Shown here one piece after another: positions 25,854-34,808 of a stretch of DNA of 64,000 nt. Position numbers and translations under genes: made by a program. Source of the stretch: Tahibacter aquaticus (lineage in GTDB: Bacteria; Pseudomonadota; Gammaproteobacteria; Xanthomonadales; Rhodanobacteraceae); contig NZ_SNZH01000005.1 of assembly GCF_004363655.1 (NCBI RefSeq), positions 1-64,000 of the forward strand. Direction: 5' to 3'. The notes under the pieces are model-generated. The model worked only from the letters and a program-made list of their open reading frames with translations. It was not told the origin of the DNA and did not search any database. Within the stretch, counting starts at the first letter, position 1. The number at the start of each line of letters is the position of its first letter.

Positions 25854-25868
25854 GCAAGGCCGTGGCCT
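25854..25868 (-). promoter_or_regulatory. Possible sigma-54 promoter before the pksF-pksH pair
   Basis: The minus strand reads AGGCCACGGCCTTGC. The GG of the -24 element and the GC of the -12 element have the exact spacing of TGGCACG-N4-TTGC, with GGC and TTGC conserved and four other positions mismatched. Transcription would start about 55 bases before the pksF ATG. The adjacent NtrC-type activator gene makes this worth noting; on sequence alone it is weak. Confidence 0.3.
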
Positions 25869-25985
25869 GTGCAAGAACGCAGACCTGTGGATTTGGCAGT
25901 TTGTGCAGATCGTCGTATTCGCACCGGAACTAGCCACACGGCTGCGGCACCTTCTCCCTGCGCACTGGCTTGCCGCTGGTGCTGC

Positions 25986-27344
25986 CTAAGCGTCCCGGGA
26001 CAGCGGCACGCTAAGCCGTGCTACCGCACCCGGTGCGTCACCGCGGTTTTCCAGGCTGACCTGGCCGTGGTGCTTGGCGGCGATCTTGCGGCACAGCACC
26101 AGCCCCACACCGGCGCCGCCGGGCTTTGTTGTATAAAAAGGTACAAAAAGATTGCCCAGGTTGCGGATGCCAGCGCCGTTGTCGACGATCTCGAACTCGG
26201 CATTGCCATCGACGACGCGGCAGCCGAACTGCACCGGCACGGCATGGCCGTCGTTGGCTTCGACCGCATTCTTGACCAGATTGATCAGCGCCTGCTCAAG
26301 ATGCACCGGATCGCCGAACAGGTTCGCCTGCGGCTCGCTGCCGACGCGTTCGACCGCACCGCCCGGAAACATGGCCAGCACGCGTTGCAGCAGCCGCGCC
26401 GCCGGGAATACGACTTTCTGCGGCTCGGGCAGCCGCGCGATGCGCGCATATACCGAAATGAATTCCTTCAGCCCTTTCGCGCGCTGCGAGATCACGTCCA
26501 GCCCGTCGCGCATGATGTCCATCTGCTGCGCGGCATCGCCGCGGGCGACCACGTTCTCCAGGGTCTGGCACAGCGACATGATCGGCGTCAGCGAATTGTT
26601 CACCTCATGGCTGATCACGCGGATCAGGCGCTGCCAGACCAGGATTTCCTCTTCCGCCAGCGCCAGGCGCAGATCGACGACGAACACGATGCGGCTGGGC
26701 CGGCCCTGGCGCCGGTAGAACTGCTGGCTGACCTGCCAGCGGCTTTCGGCACCGGGAAAACGGAAATCGACCACGCGCGGCTCGGCCGAGAACGGAATCG
26801 CCGCCAGCGGCGTGGCGGCGTAGTCGGTGCCGATCAGCTGCTCGGGCGGCACGCGCAGCAGTTGCGCGGCCAGCGGATTGACCAGGCGGATGCGGTCGTA
26901 CGCATCGCAGGCGACGATCGCCACGCTGATCTGGTCGACGACTTTCTGCAGCATGCCGAGCAGTTCCTGCTCGGTATGCCGGCCCGCTTCCAGGTCGCCG
27001 ATCAGCACATTGAGCTGGCGATACAGTTCGCCCAGTTCGCCCGACTCCCGCGCATGCGCGGCCTTGATGCTGAAATCCTGCGCGTGCGCCGCTTCTACCA
27101 GATTGCTCAGCGCACGCACGCGGCGCAGCACGCCGGCGCGCACCGCAACGGCGACGATGAGTATCCAGACGATGCCGAGCAGGGCCAGGCCTTCCACCCG
27201 CAGTGGCGACAGCGCGTCCTGCACCGCGAGCAGCCAGAGCAGCGCCGGCGGAATGGCGCAGCTGGCGATCCACAACAGCACTCTCACGCTCGCCGACAGC
27301 CGCCGTCGCGGCGGCGTGCTGCGCGAGCGCGCGCCCTGGATCAC
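25986..27344 (-). CDS. NtrY/NtrB-like membrane sensor histidine kinase
   Basis: A 452-residue two-component kinase. There are two N-terminal membrane segments (about 22-42 and 50-70) with a very short periplasmic part. A HAMP-like linker follows, then a PAS region (VAIVACDAYDRIRLVN, about 165-250). The H-box is VISHEVNNSLTP and the ATPase domain has N-box LVKNAVEAN, DNGAGI and GVGLVLC. It phosphorylates the response regulator encoded just upstream, whose stop overlaps this start by four bases (ATGA), so the two are translationally coupled. With almost no periplasmic loop it probably senses a membrane or cytoplasmic cue. It sits between biosynthetic genes of the polyketide cluster and may control them. 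No riboswitch or other element is visible. Confidence 0.92.
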   Translation of the reverse strand: MIQGARSRSTPPRRRLSASVRVLLWIASCAIPPALLWLLAVQDALSPLRVEGLALLGIVWILIVAVAVRAGVLRRVRALSNLVEAAHAQDFSIKAAHARESGELGELYRQLNVLIGDLEAGRHTEQELLGMLQKVVDQISVAIVACDAYDRIRLVNPLAAQLLRVPPEQLIGTDYAATPLAAIPFSAEPRVVDFRFPGAESRWQVSQQFYRRQGRPSRIVFVVDLRLALAEEEILVWQRLIRVISHEVNNSLTPIMSLCQTLENVVARGDAAQQMDIMRDGLDVISQRAKGLKEFISVYARIARLPEPQKVVFPAARLLQRVLAMFPGGAVERVGSEPQANLFGDPVHLEQALINLVKNAVEANDGHAVPVQFGCRVVDGNAEFEIVDNGAGIRNLGNLFVPFYTTKPGGAGVGLVLCRKIAAKHHGQVSLENRGDAPGAVARLSVPLSRDA

Positions 27345-28705
27345 ACCGGTTCCCGCTTGCCCAGGCGCCGGTACAGCGCAGAACGGCTGATGCCCAGCTC
27401 TTTCGCAGCGACCGCGGCATTGCCGTCGTGCCGCGCCAGCGAACGCCGGATCAGCGCCACCTCGGCATGGCGCAGGGTCATGCCGTCGAATTCGTCGTCG
27501 GTGCTCTGCACGGGCGCAGCGCGCGTATCCAGCTGCAGGTCGTGCTCGCCTATCTGCGCCTGCTGCGCCAGCAGCACCGAACGCTCGACCACGTGCTGCA
27601 ATTCGCGGATGTTGCCCGGCCAGGCGTAGTTTTCCAGCGCTGCACGCGCGCCGGCGGAAAATGCCCGCGCCGGCGAGTTGTAGTGCTGGCAGGCACGCTG
27701 CAGGAAACCTTCGGCCAGCAACAGGATGTCTTCGCGGCGCTGGCGCAGCGCCGGCATGTTCAAGGTCACGCCATTCAGCCGGTACAGCAGGTCCTGGCGG
27801 AAATTGCGTTCCGCCACCAGGCTGTCGAGGTTGGCGTTGGTCGCGGAAATGAAGCGCACGCTGGCGTGCTTGGTGAACGAACTGCCGAGCTTTTCGTAAC
27901 TGCGCTCTTCCAGCAGGCGCAGGATCTTGGCCTGCTGGGTCAGCGGCAGATTGGCGATTTCGTCGAGGAACAAGGTGCCCTGGTCAGCCAGTTCGACGCG
28001 GCCGACGCGCTCGCTCTTGGCATCGGTATAGGCGCCCTTGGTGTGACCGAACATTTCGCTCTCGAAGGTCGATTCCGAGATCGCGCCCATGTTGACGCTG
28101 ATGAACGGCGCCGTCGCGCGGCTGGAATGCTGATGGATATAGCTCGCCAGCAGGCTTTTGCCGGTACCGTTCTCGCCAGTGATGAGGATCGGCATCGCGC
28201 TTTGCGCAACGCGCCGCGCCATCGACAGCAGCTGGTCCATTTCCGCCGAACGCGAGATCAGTTTGCCGCCGCTGCCCTGCTGGCGCAGCAGCGCGTTTTC
28301 CGCCGTGAGCTTGCGTTCGCGGCCCTGTGCCGCGCGCAGCGCCAGCTGGGTGCGGATGGTCGACAGCAGCCGGTTGTTCTCCCACGGCTTCTCGACGAAA
28401 TCCACCGCGCCGCGCTGCATCGCCTCGACCGCGATGCCGATCGTGCCCCAGCCGGTCATGGCGATGATCGGCAGGTCTTCGATCACTTCGCGCAGGCTGG
28501 CGATGAGCGCCAGGCCTTCCTTGCCGGAAGTCGTATCTTCCACATAGTTCAGATCCACCAGCGCCAGCTGGCAGGCCTCGCGCCGCGCCGCCGCGACGGC
28601 CTCGGCCGGCGATCGGCAGGCAATGCAGCTCATGCCTTCGCTTTTGAGCAGGACGCGCAGCGTGGTCAGTATGCTTTCGTCGTCGTCGACTATCAGTATG
28701 GTCAT
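27341..28705 (-). CDS. NtrC-family sigma-54-dependent response regulator
   Basis: 454 residues in three parts. The receiver domain (1-120) has acidic pocket DDD, phospho-acceptor Asp51 and Lys106. The AAA+ domain (about 150-375) has Walker A GENGTGKS and Walker B TLFLDE. The C-terminal Fis-type helix-turn-helix reads NAAVAAKELGISRSALYRRL. The sigma-54 contact loop is GAYTDA rather than the classic GAFTGA; GAYTDA-type loops occur in related natural regulators, so activity is likely but not proven. It is an enhancer-binding activator that opens sigma-54 promoters after phosphorylation by the coupled kinase. The best candidate promoter nearby is at 25854-25868. The gene lies 123 bases after the metallophosphoesterase gene, on the same strand. 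Confidence 0.94.
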   Translation of the reverse strand: MTILIVDDDESILTTLRVLLKSEGMSCIACRSPAEAVAAARREACQLALVDLNYVEDTTSGKEGLALIASLREVIEDLPIIAMTGWGTIGIAVEAMQRGAVDFVEKPWENNRLLSTIRTQLALRAAQGRERKLTAENALLRQQGSGGKLISRSAEMDQLLSMARRVAQSAMPILITGENGTGKSLLASYIHQHSSRATAPFISVNMGAISESTFESEMFGHTKGAYTDAKSERVGRVELADQGTLFLDEIANLPLTQQAKILRLLEERSYEKLGSSFTKHASVRFISATNANLDSLVAERNFRQDLLYRLNGVTLNMPALRQRREDILLLAEGFLQRACQHYNSPARAFSAGARAALENYAWPGNIRELQHVVERSVLLAQQAQIGEHDLQLDTRAAPVQSTDDEFDGMTLRHAEVALIRRSLARHDGNAAVAAKELGISRSALYRRLGKREPV

Positions 28706-28828
28706 CGCGTGCTTTCCATCGCGTCGTGCGCCAGCGGCCGCCGTCTGCGGCTGGTGCCGCGGCAGCCGCGGGAGTATAGCAGCGGCCCGGCGGCGGTCCG
28801 GACGATAGTGCCGCCCTGCCCTGTCCGC

Positions 28829-29590
28829 CTAGTCGGCGTATACGCAGCGCAGCTGCTTCGCGCTGATGCGCGTCTCGGACGGATAGCCGAAGGCGTTGTT
28901 GATATAGGTCACGCCGTCGATGACGACTTCGCGGTTGACGTGGCTATGGCCATAGATATGCAGCACCGAGCCGAGCCGGCGCAACTGCGCGTCGAGCGTG
29001 CTGCTGCCCAGTACCGGAAATATCAGCCGGTGTTCCGGCGGGATATACGACGGCATCAGGTCGATGCGCGGCAGGTAGTGCGAGAACGTGATCACGCGGT
29101 TCGCCGGCGGTACGCTCAGCGCCGTATTCATGCGCAGGAAGTGTGCGGCGATATCGCGCGTCTGCCAGCCCGCGGGCCAGCGGCAGGCACGATAGTCCAT
29201 CCACACTGCCTTGAGCTGTTCGTCGGGCTCGCCGAACGAATCGTCGTACCAGCCCTGCAGCGGCACGATCGACAGAGCGCCGGCAGTGAACGGCTGCAGG
29301 GAAGCGCCGCAGGCTTCGACCGCCGCGGCCACCCGCTCGAATTTTTCCAGCGAGTCCATGCGCTGCGCTTCGCGGATCACCCACAGATCGTGGTTGCCCG
29401 GCACGAACAGCACGCGGGCGAAACGCTGTGCGAACGCCTCCACGCACAGCTGCAGGCGCGACAGGGTACCGGCCACGTCGCCGGCCAGAATCAGCACATC
29501 GTCGCGATAGTCGGCGCGGGAAACGCCGGCCACCCAGGCGGAATTGCCGTCGTAGTCGACGTGGATGTCCGACAGGGCAAAGACGCGCAC
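28829..29590 (-). CDS. Calcineurin-like metallophosphoesterase
   Basis: 253 residues with every metal-site motif of the family in order: SDIHVD, LAGDVAG, VPGNHDLW, a lone His in FSHYLP, and YGHSHVN. The substrate cannot be told from sequence; the family includes phosphatases, nucleotidases and phosphodiesterases, here probably cytoplasmic because there is no signal peptide. The GTG at 29590 is chosen because the protein then begins VRVFALSDIH, as family members do, seven bases after the acyl hydrolase stop. An ATG at 29641 would overlap that gene by 44 bases. The tight junction places it in the acyl hydrolase operon, so it may be a co-opted tailoring or housekeeping phosphatase of the cluster. 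Confidence 0.85.
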   Translation of the reverse strand: MRVFALSDIHVDYDGNSAWVAGVSRADYRDDVLILAGDVAGTLSRLQLCVEAFAQRFARVLFVPGNHDLWVIREAQRMDSLEKFERVAAAVEACGASLQPFTAGALSIVPLQGWYDDSFGEPDEQLKAVWMDYRACRWPAGWQTRDIAAHFLRMNTALSVPPANRVITFSHYLPRIDLMPSYIPPEHRLIFPVLGSSTLDAQLRRLGSVLHIYGHSHVNREVVIDGVTYINNAFGYPSETRISAKQLRCVYAD

Positions 29591-29597
29591 GGCCGGT

Positions 29598-30560
29598 TCA
29601 GCCAGTTGCCGGCCGCGGCCAGCCCGCGACCAGCGCGGCAAGACGCGCCTGATCGTTGCCGAACGGACTCAGCACCGCGTGGATGGCCGGCTTGCGTTCT
29701 GCTGGCAGCAGATAGCGCAGGAAGGTGGCCAGCGTGCCCGACGGCCCCAGGTCGATGTAGTCGCCGCTGTGCTCGCGTTCGAGCATGGCCACCGCGGCAC
29801 CGAAGCGGATCGGCCGGCGCACCACCTGCCAGAAGAAGTCGCCGGGCAGCGCCTGCAGCACAGCCGCCTGGTCGCAGCAGATCAGCGGCAACCTGCCTGC
29901 GCCGCTACGCAAGGACTGCGCGAATGATGCGAACGGCGCCTGCGCCGCGTCGATCCAGCGCGAGTGGAAGGCGAACGCGACCGGCAGGCGCTGAAACGCG
30001 ATCTGGCCCGCCTTGAGCCGGCCTTCCAGCTCGGCGACGCGCTCGCGCGGCGCAGCGACCACGAAGTGCGCGGCGAAATTGATCGCCGCCAGTTCGGCCA
30101 GCTCATGCAGCCGCTCGCGCTCGAAAACCGCAGTATCGGCCAGCACCGCGATCATCGTTCCCGCCTCGCAACAGGCTTCCAGCGCAGCTGCCTGCTGGAT
30201 GACCGCCGCCAGCGCCTGCTCCACATCGATGAAACCCGCCACCGCCGCGGCGGCGAACGAGCCCAGGCTGGTACCCAGGCACAGATCGGGCCTGATACCG
30301 GCAGCGATCAGCGTCTGCGCCAGTGCGTACTCGACCATGAAGATCGCCGGATGGCTCAGCTCCAGCGCATCGAACGGCCTGGATTTTTCGTTTGCGTCGT
30401 CGTACAGCGCCGCGATCACCGAGTGCCCGGCCAGATCGCCCACCATGGTATCGAGACGGCTCATCTCGGCGCGGAAGCGCAGGTCATGCTCGAACAGCGC
30501 GCGCGCCATCTGGAAATGCTGCGATCCCTGTCCGGAGAACAGGAACACCGTTTTCCTCAC
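29598..30560 (-). CDS. pksD: Trans-acting acyl hydrolase (PksD/PedC-type AT homologue)
   Basis: 320 residues with the malonyl-CoA:ACP transacylase fold: FSGQGSQ near the N-terminus, nucleophile Ser98 in GTSLG, and His in FAFHSRW near residue 198. The transferase motif GHSLG has Thr in place of His, and the stretch ELSHPAIFMVEYAL with the C-terminal DLGPSGTL matches PksD-type proteins. These proteins clear stalled acyl groups from ACPs in trans-AT lines instead of loading malonate. It is therefore not counted as the missing loading AT. The GTG start has GGAG nine bases upstream. It lies 26 bases after the aldehyde dehydrogenase gene and 7 before the phosphoesterase gene, in one operon. Confidence 0.88.
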   Translation of the reverse strand: MRKTVFLFSGQGSQHFQMARALFEHDLRFRAEMSRLDTMVGDLAGHSVIAALYDDANEKSRPFDALELSHPAIFMVEYALAQTLIAAGIRPDLCLGTSLGSFAAAAVAGFIDVEQALAAVIQQAAALEACCEAGTMIAVLADTAVFERERLHELAELAAINFAAHFVVAAPRERVAELEGRLKAGQIAFQRLPVAFAFHSRWIDAAQAPFASFAQSLRSGAGRLPLICCDQAAVLQALPGDFFWQVVRRPIRFGAAVAMLEREHSGDYIDLGPSGTLATFLRYLLPAERKPAIHAVLSPFGNDQARLAALVAGWPRPATG

Positions 30561-30586
30561 TGCAGCTCTCCGTGCCGTGCCCGCGC

Positions 30587-32089
30587 CTACAACTTCAGCG
30601 CAACGGATTTCAGTTCGGTGAACGACTCCACGCCGGCACGCCCGAACTCGCGTCCCCAGCCCGATTCGCGCCAGCCGCCGAACGGCATGTTGGGATCGAC
30701 CACGTGGTAGCAGTTGACCCAGACCGTGCCGGCATGGATCGCGCGCGCCGCGCGATGCGCGTTCTTCACGTCGCGCGACCAGACGCCAGCTGCCAGGCCG
30801 TAGCGCGTGCCGTTGGCCTGCGCCACCACATCGGCGAAATTCTTGAACGGCACCACGCAGACGACCGGGCCGAAGATCTCTTCCTGGATCACGCGCATGG
30901 CGGGATCGGTCTTGGCCAGCAGGGTCGGTTCAACGAAATACCCCTGGCGGTCGACGCGGCGACCGCCAGCGACGATCTCCGCACCGGCGCGCACGCCTTC
31001 GTCCACATAGCCTTCGACCCGCTCGCGCTGCCGCGCCGAAACCAGCGGCCCGAGCTGGGTTTCCGCATCGAAGGGATCGCCGATCACGTAGTTCGCCATG
31101 GCCTCGGCCAGGCCGGCGACGACCGTGTCGTAGACCGAGTCCTGCACGTACAGGCGCGTACCCGCATAGCAGACCTGGCCGGCGTTGAAGAACGCCGCGG
31201 CGGCCGAGCCGGCGATGGCCTGTTCCAGGTCGGCGTCGGCAAAGATGATGTTCGGCGACTTGCCGCCAAGCTCGACCGTGACGCGCTTGAAGTCCTCGGC
31301 ACAGCTGCGCACGATGTCGCGTCCGACTGCGGTGGACCCAGTGAACGAAATCTTGTCCACACCCGGATGCCGCACCAGCGCTGCGCCGGCTTCGCTGCCC
31401 AGGCCAGTGAGGATCTGCAGCACGCCCGGCGGGAAGCCGGCTTCCAGGGCCAGCTCGCCCAGCCGCAAAGCACTCAGCGGCGTGAGTTCCGACGGCTTGA
31501 GCACGATCACGCAGCCCGCGGCGAGCGCGGCAGACACCTTCATCGCCATCTGCAACAAGGGAAAATTCCACGGCACTATGCCCGCGACCACACCGACCGG
31601 CTGGCGCAGGCTGAAGGCCTGGAACGGCGTCGGCGCACAGGCCAGGTCGAAGGTCTCGCCGGTGAGCTTGGTGGCCCAGCCGGCGTTGTAGCGAATAGCG
31701 TCGACGGTAAACGGCACGTCGAGCATGCGCGTGATCATCAGCGGCTTGCCCACGTCCAGCGATTCCAGCTCGGCGAATTCGCCGGCGTGGCGCTCCAGCA
31801 GGTCAGCCAGCTTGAACAGCAGGCGCGCACGCATCGACGGCTGCTGCGTCGACCAGCGCTTGAAGGCCGTGCGCGCCGCGGCGACGGCCAGCTCCACGTC
31901 GGCAGCACCCGCCGCGGCGACCTCGACGATCACCTCGCCCAGCGCCGGATTCTCGACCGGAATGCGCGCGCCGGACTGGGCGTCCGTCCAGCGGTTGTTG
32001 ATCAGCAGCTGTTTGGGGCGCTGCAGGAACCCGGCGCTGGCCGCCGACAGGGCCGGACGTTGCGGCGCGATCGCAGTAGTGGCATTCAT
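30587..32089 (-). CDS. NAD(P)-dependent aldehyde dehydrogenase
   Basis: 500 residues of the ALDH superfamily. The Rossmann cofactor domain has PWNFPL, KPSELTP and FTGSTAVG. The general base Glu is in VTVELGGKSPN, the nucleophile Cys in NAGQVCYAG, and the oligomerisation tail has MPFGGWRESG. It oxidises an aldehyde to its carboxylate. Its start is 22 bases after the MATE gene and its stop 26 before the acyl hydrolase gene, so it is part of the cluster operon. With the flavin oxidase and keto-acid decarboxylase upstream it could complete amino acid to keto acid to aldehyde to acid. The aldehyde is not identifiable from sequence. Confidence 0.95.
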   Translation of the reverse strand: MNATTAIAPQRPALSAASAGFLQRPKQLLINNRWTDAQSGARIPVENPALGEVIVEVAAAGAADVELAVAAARTAFKRWSTQQPSMRARLLFKLADLLERHAGEFAELESLDVGKPLMITRMLDVPFTVDAIRYNAGWATKLTGETFDLACAPTPFQAFSLRQPVGVVAGIVPWNFPLLQMAMKVSAALAAGCVIVLKPSELTPLSALRLGELALEAGFPPGVLQILTGLGSEAGAALVRHPGVDKISFTGSTAVGRDIVRSCAEDFKRVTVELGGKSPNIIFADADLEQAIAGSAAAAFFNAGQVCYAGTRLYVQDSVYDTVVAGLAEAMANYVIGDPFDAETQLGPLVSARQRERVEGYVDEGVRAGAEIVAGGRRVDRQGYFVEPTLLAKTDPAMRVIQEEIFGPVVCVVPFKNFADVVAQANGTRYGLAAGVWSRDVKNAHRAARAIHAGTVWVNCYHVVDPNMPFGGWRESGWGREFGRAGVESFTELKSVALKL

Positions 32090-32111
32090 GATTGTTCACT
32101 TATTGACAAAG

Positions 32112-33533
32112 TCAAAGCTCGTGTTTCTTCCAGCGCCCGCGCAGGAACAGCACCGCGGCCAGCCCGGTCAACAGGCCGAAAGCGACCGGCACCGACAGAT
32201 AGACGCCGATCGCGCCCAGGTCCAGCACCACCGCCAGCAGCCAGGCCAGCGGCACCTGCACCACCCAGAAGCAGAGGAAATTCAGGCGCGCTGCGGTCCA
32301 GGTATCGCCGGACCCGTTGAACGCCGCCTGCAGGCACATGCCTACCGCGTAGTAAGGAAACGCGATGGCGACGATGCGCAGCGCGTTCGACGCTTCCACG
32401 ATCACCAGCGGATCGGTGCTGAACAGCGTGACCACCCAGGGTGCCAGCACGAACAGCAGCACGCCGATGGAGCCCAGAAACATCATGTTGTAGCGCGCTG
32501 CGATCCACACCGCGGCGGCGGCACGCTCCGGATTGCCGGCGCCGAGGTTCTGCCCGACCAGGGTCGCTCCTGCATGCGCCAGGCCCAGGGCGGGCATCAG
32601 GAAGAACTGCACCACGCGCAGCGCGATCGCACAGCCGGCCAATGCCGCCGTGCCCGACAGCGCCGCAATACTGAAAAGACCGATGCCGCTGGTGGTACTG
32701 ACCACCATCTGCGCAATGCCGCTGGACGCCGTCACGGCGATCAGGCGGATCTCCGCCGCCACGGGCTTGAGATGACGCAGGCCTACGCCGATCAGCGAGC
32801 GCGAACCGCACAGGTGCCACAGCTGGTAGAGCACGCCGATGCCGCGGCTGATCGTGGTGGCGAGCGCCGCGCCGGTCACGCCCATGTCGGGGAACGGTCC
32901 CCAGCCGAAGATCAGGCAGGGCGCCAGCACCATGTTGATGCCGTTGGCCAGCCACAACGCGCGCATGGCGATGGCGGGGTCGCCGGCGCCGCGGAAGATC
33001 GCGTTGATGAGGAACATCAGGAACACGGTGAGGTTGCCGGCGAACATCACGCGGGCGAAACCCGTGCCCAGTTCGGCGACACGGTCGCCACCAAGAATGC
33101 GCAGGATGTCGGGCGCGAAATAGCACAGCACCATGCCGACGACCGTCGAAGCGACGATGCCGGCAACGATCACCTGCCCGGCTACCTGTGCCGCCGCCCT
33201 CGTCGAACCGGTACGGCCGACATAGCGCGCGACAATCGCCGTCGCAGCGAAGCTCATGCCGATGGCGACCGCGTAGATCAGGCTCATCACCGCTTCGGTG
33301 AGGCCGACGACAGCTACTGCTTCGCTGCCCAGCCGCGATACCCAGAAGGTATCCACCACGGCGAACACCGACTCGGCGAACATTTCCAGCACCATCGGCA
33401 CGGCCAGCAGCAGCACGGCACGATTGAGCGATTCGGTGGTGTAGTCATGGCGCCGGCCCTGCAGCGCAAGAATGACAACCCGCCACCAGGACAGCGGGGC
33501 AGCCGCGGCCAGATCGGTCGCTTTGGACGACAT
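32112..33533 (-). CDS. MATE-family multidrug/metabolite exporter
   Basis: 473 residues of an integral membrane antiporter with about twelve hydrophobic segments in two pseudo-repeats. It includes VPMVLEMFAESVFAVVDTFWVS in TM1 (first part of the repeat) and the matching LVGQNLGAGNPERA in the second half. MATE proteins expel cationic or amphipathic compounds using proton or sodium gradients. In this position it is the best candidate for export of, or self-resistance to, the polyketide. The ATG has AGGA six bases upstream. A 305-base gene-free leader with a promoter-like element and an inverted repeat precedes it. Confidence 0.94.
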   Translation of the reverse strand: MSSKATDLAAAAPLSWWRVVILALQGRRHDYTTESLNRAVLLLAVPMVLEMFAESVFAVVDTFWVSRLGSEAVAVVGLTEAVMSLIYAVAIGMSFAATAIVARYVGRTGSTRAAAQVAGQVIVAGIVASTVVGMVLCYFAPDILRILGGDRVAELGTGFARVMFAGNLTVFLMFLINAIFRGAGDPAIAMRALWLANGINMVLAPCLIFGWGPFPDMGVTGAALATTISRGIGVLYQLWHLCGSRSLIGVGLRHLKPVAAEIRLIAVTASSGIAQMVVSTTSGIGLFSIAALSGTAALAGCAIALRVVQFFLMPALGLAHAGATLVGQNLGAGNPERAAAAVWIAARYNMMFLGSIGVLLFVLAPWVVTLFSTDPLVIVEASNALRIVAIAFPYYAVGMCLQAAFNGSGDTWTAARLNFLCFWVVQVPLAWLLAVVLDLGAIGVYLSVPVAFGLLTGLAAVLFLRGRWKKHEL

Positions 33534-33838
33534 GATTTCCTCTTGCGCAACGCGAGTCGAACGATGGATGAACCCGCCAGGCAGGTCCGCCAGATGCAGC
33601 GCAGCGCGAGTACCCGCAAACCCCGGTGTACACGTAGAAAACGGACTTCCCCCGCAACCGCGGAGTTTATCGTCTATTGCCTACAATTTGGCAAGGTGAG
33701 TTGGTATGAATCGATACTTTGGCAATACTGCTGCTTGCTACAAGGTGGCGGTCTGCAATGCACGATCAGAACGACTGTGCATGGCGCCGCGGCGCAGCGA
33801 GTCCAGTGGACCGCGCAGCTGGCCGTTCGATGCATCCA
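33534..33838. other. Gene-free leader upstream of the MATE operon
   Basis: 305 bases between the phosphopantetheinyl transferase stop and the MATE start. Apart from the promoter/operator candidate at 33666-33694 I see no gene or RNA structure. TTGCCAAA occurs twice on the minus strand, about 31 bases apart. Confidence 0.5.
33666..33694 (-). promoter_or_regulatory. Candidate promoter and operator of the MATE-ALDH-hydrolase operon
   Basis: Minus strand TTGCCA (33689-33694), a 17-base spacer, and GATAAA (33666-33671). The spacer and -35 overlap an inverted repeat, TTGCC-N8-GGCAA (33677-33694), the type of site used by small repressors or LysR proteins. The transcript leader would be about 120 bases. 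Confidence 0.4.
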
Positions 33839-34633
33839 TCACAGGGCGCTCGTCTTGAGCGCCGGCAGCTCGACAGCCTGCAGGCTGCAGGTAGGCACGA
33901 CCTTGCGCAGGGTCACGCGCGGCAATGCAGGCTGCTGCTGCGCGCGTTCGACACACAGTGCTAGCAGGTAGTCCGGCGTCGGCCGGTACTGGACGAAGTT
34001 CCAGCGTGCGGCATCGTCGTCCAGCTCCGGCTGCACGGCCAGTTGCACGGCCGCTGCGTGCGGAAAGCGGAAACTGAATTTGTCCAGCGGTATCGACAGC
34101 CCCATGCCGCGCGCCTTGATGTAGGACTCCTTGAAAGTCCAGTACTCGAAGAAGCGGTCCTGCTGCTGCGCCGTGGCGACCGAGGCCAGCTCGTCGACTT
34201 CGGCCGGGGCGAAAAATCGCTCGGCAATGCCGGTCGACACCTGGCGCACGACGAGGTTCTCCACATCGATACCGACAGCCAGTCCCCGCGTGACCGCCAG
34301 CGCTATAAGACCTCGCGTATGTGACAGGTTGAAGGAAATACCCGCCGCTGCGCCATGCGCCTCGGCAATGCGCGGACAGCCGTAGGCGTTGGTCGCGAAG
34401 GTCCAGTCCAGCGGCGCCACCGGCGCGTAGCGCGACAGCGCCGTGCGCAGCAGTGCGCGCGTGACCCGATAGCGCTTGCGATCGTCGGCGAAACGGAAAC
34501 GCGCCTCCTGCCGGCATTCCTCGACACTGAGCAGGCCGGCGAAGCGGTCGAGCAGCGCCGTATCGTCGATCTCGTTATAGAACGCCAGCCAGACGTCGAC
34601 GCCGTCGCTGGTGGCCGAAAGATCCGCAATCAT
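33839..34633 (-). CDS. Sfp-type 4'-phosphopantetheinyl transferase
   Basis: 264 residues. Magnesium and CoA motifs of the Sfp class are visible: FNLSHTRGLIALAV, VGIDVEN and FFEYWTFKESYIKARG. It moves the 4'-phosphopantetheine arm from CoA to the conserved Ser of carrier proteins and so should activate the ACP domains of both PKS proteins and the stand-alone ACP. The ATG at 34633 opens MIADLSATSDGVDVW, as expected; a TTG ten codons upstream is less likely. It lies alone between the MATE leader and the flavin oxidase gene, on the cluster strand, 175 bases after the latter. Confidence 0.93.
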   Translation of the reverse strand: MIADLSATSDGVDVWLAFYNEIDDTALLDRFAGLLSVEECRQEARFRFADDRKRYRVTRALLRTALSRYAPVAPLDWTFATNAYGCPRIAEAHGAAAGISFNLSHTRGLIALAVTRGLAVGIDVENLVVRQVSTGIAERFFAPAEVDELASVATAQQQDRFFEYWTFKESYIKARGMGLSIPLDKFSFRFPHAAAVQLAVQPELDDDAARWNFVQYRPTPDYLLALCVERAQQQPALPRVTLRKVVPTCSLQAVELPALKTSAL

Positions 34634-34808
34634 GACAACCGCCGTTCCGCTCCGGTCGCGCAATATACCGGCCTGCGCGCCGCGGACAAGTCATCGCGAT
34701 CGACCGCGCTGCCGCCGCCCTGCCTCGCAGAGCGGCGCCCTGCGGCAGATCGCGCCGCAGGGCCTGGTTTGCCGCGGGTACTCGCCAAGACTGCGGCGGC
34801 TCAGTGCC

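Noticed and set aside
29598-30560. Annotation as the malonyl-CoA-loading trans-AT
   Set aside because: GTSLG in place of GHSLG and overall likeness to PksD favour acyl hydrolase.
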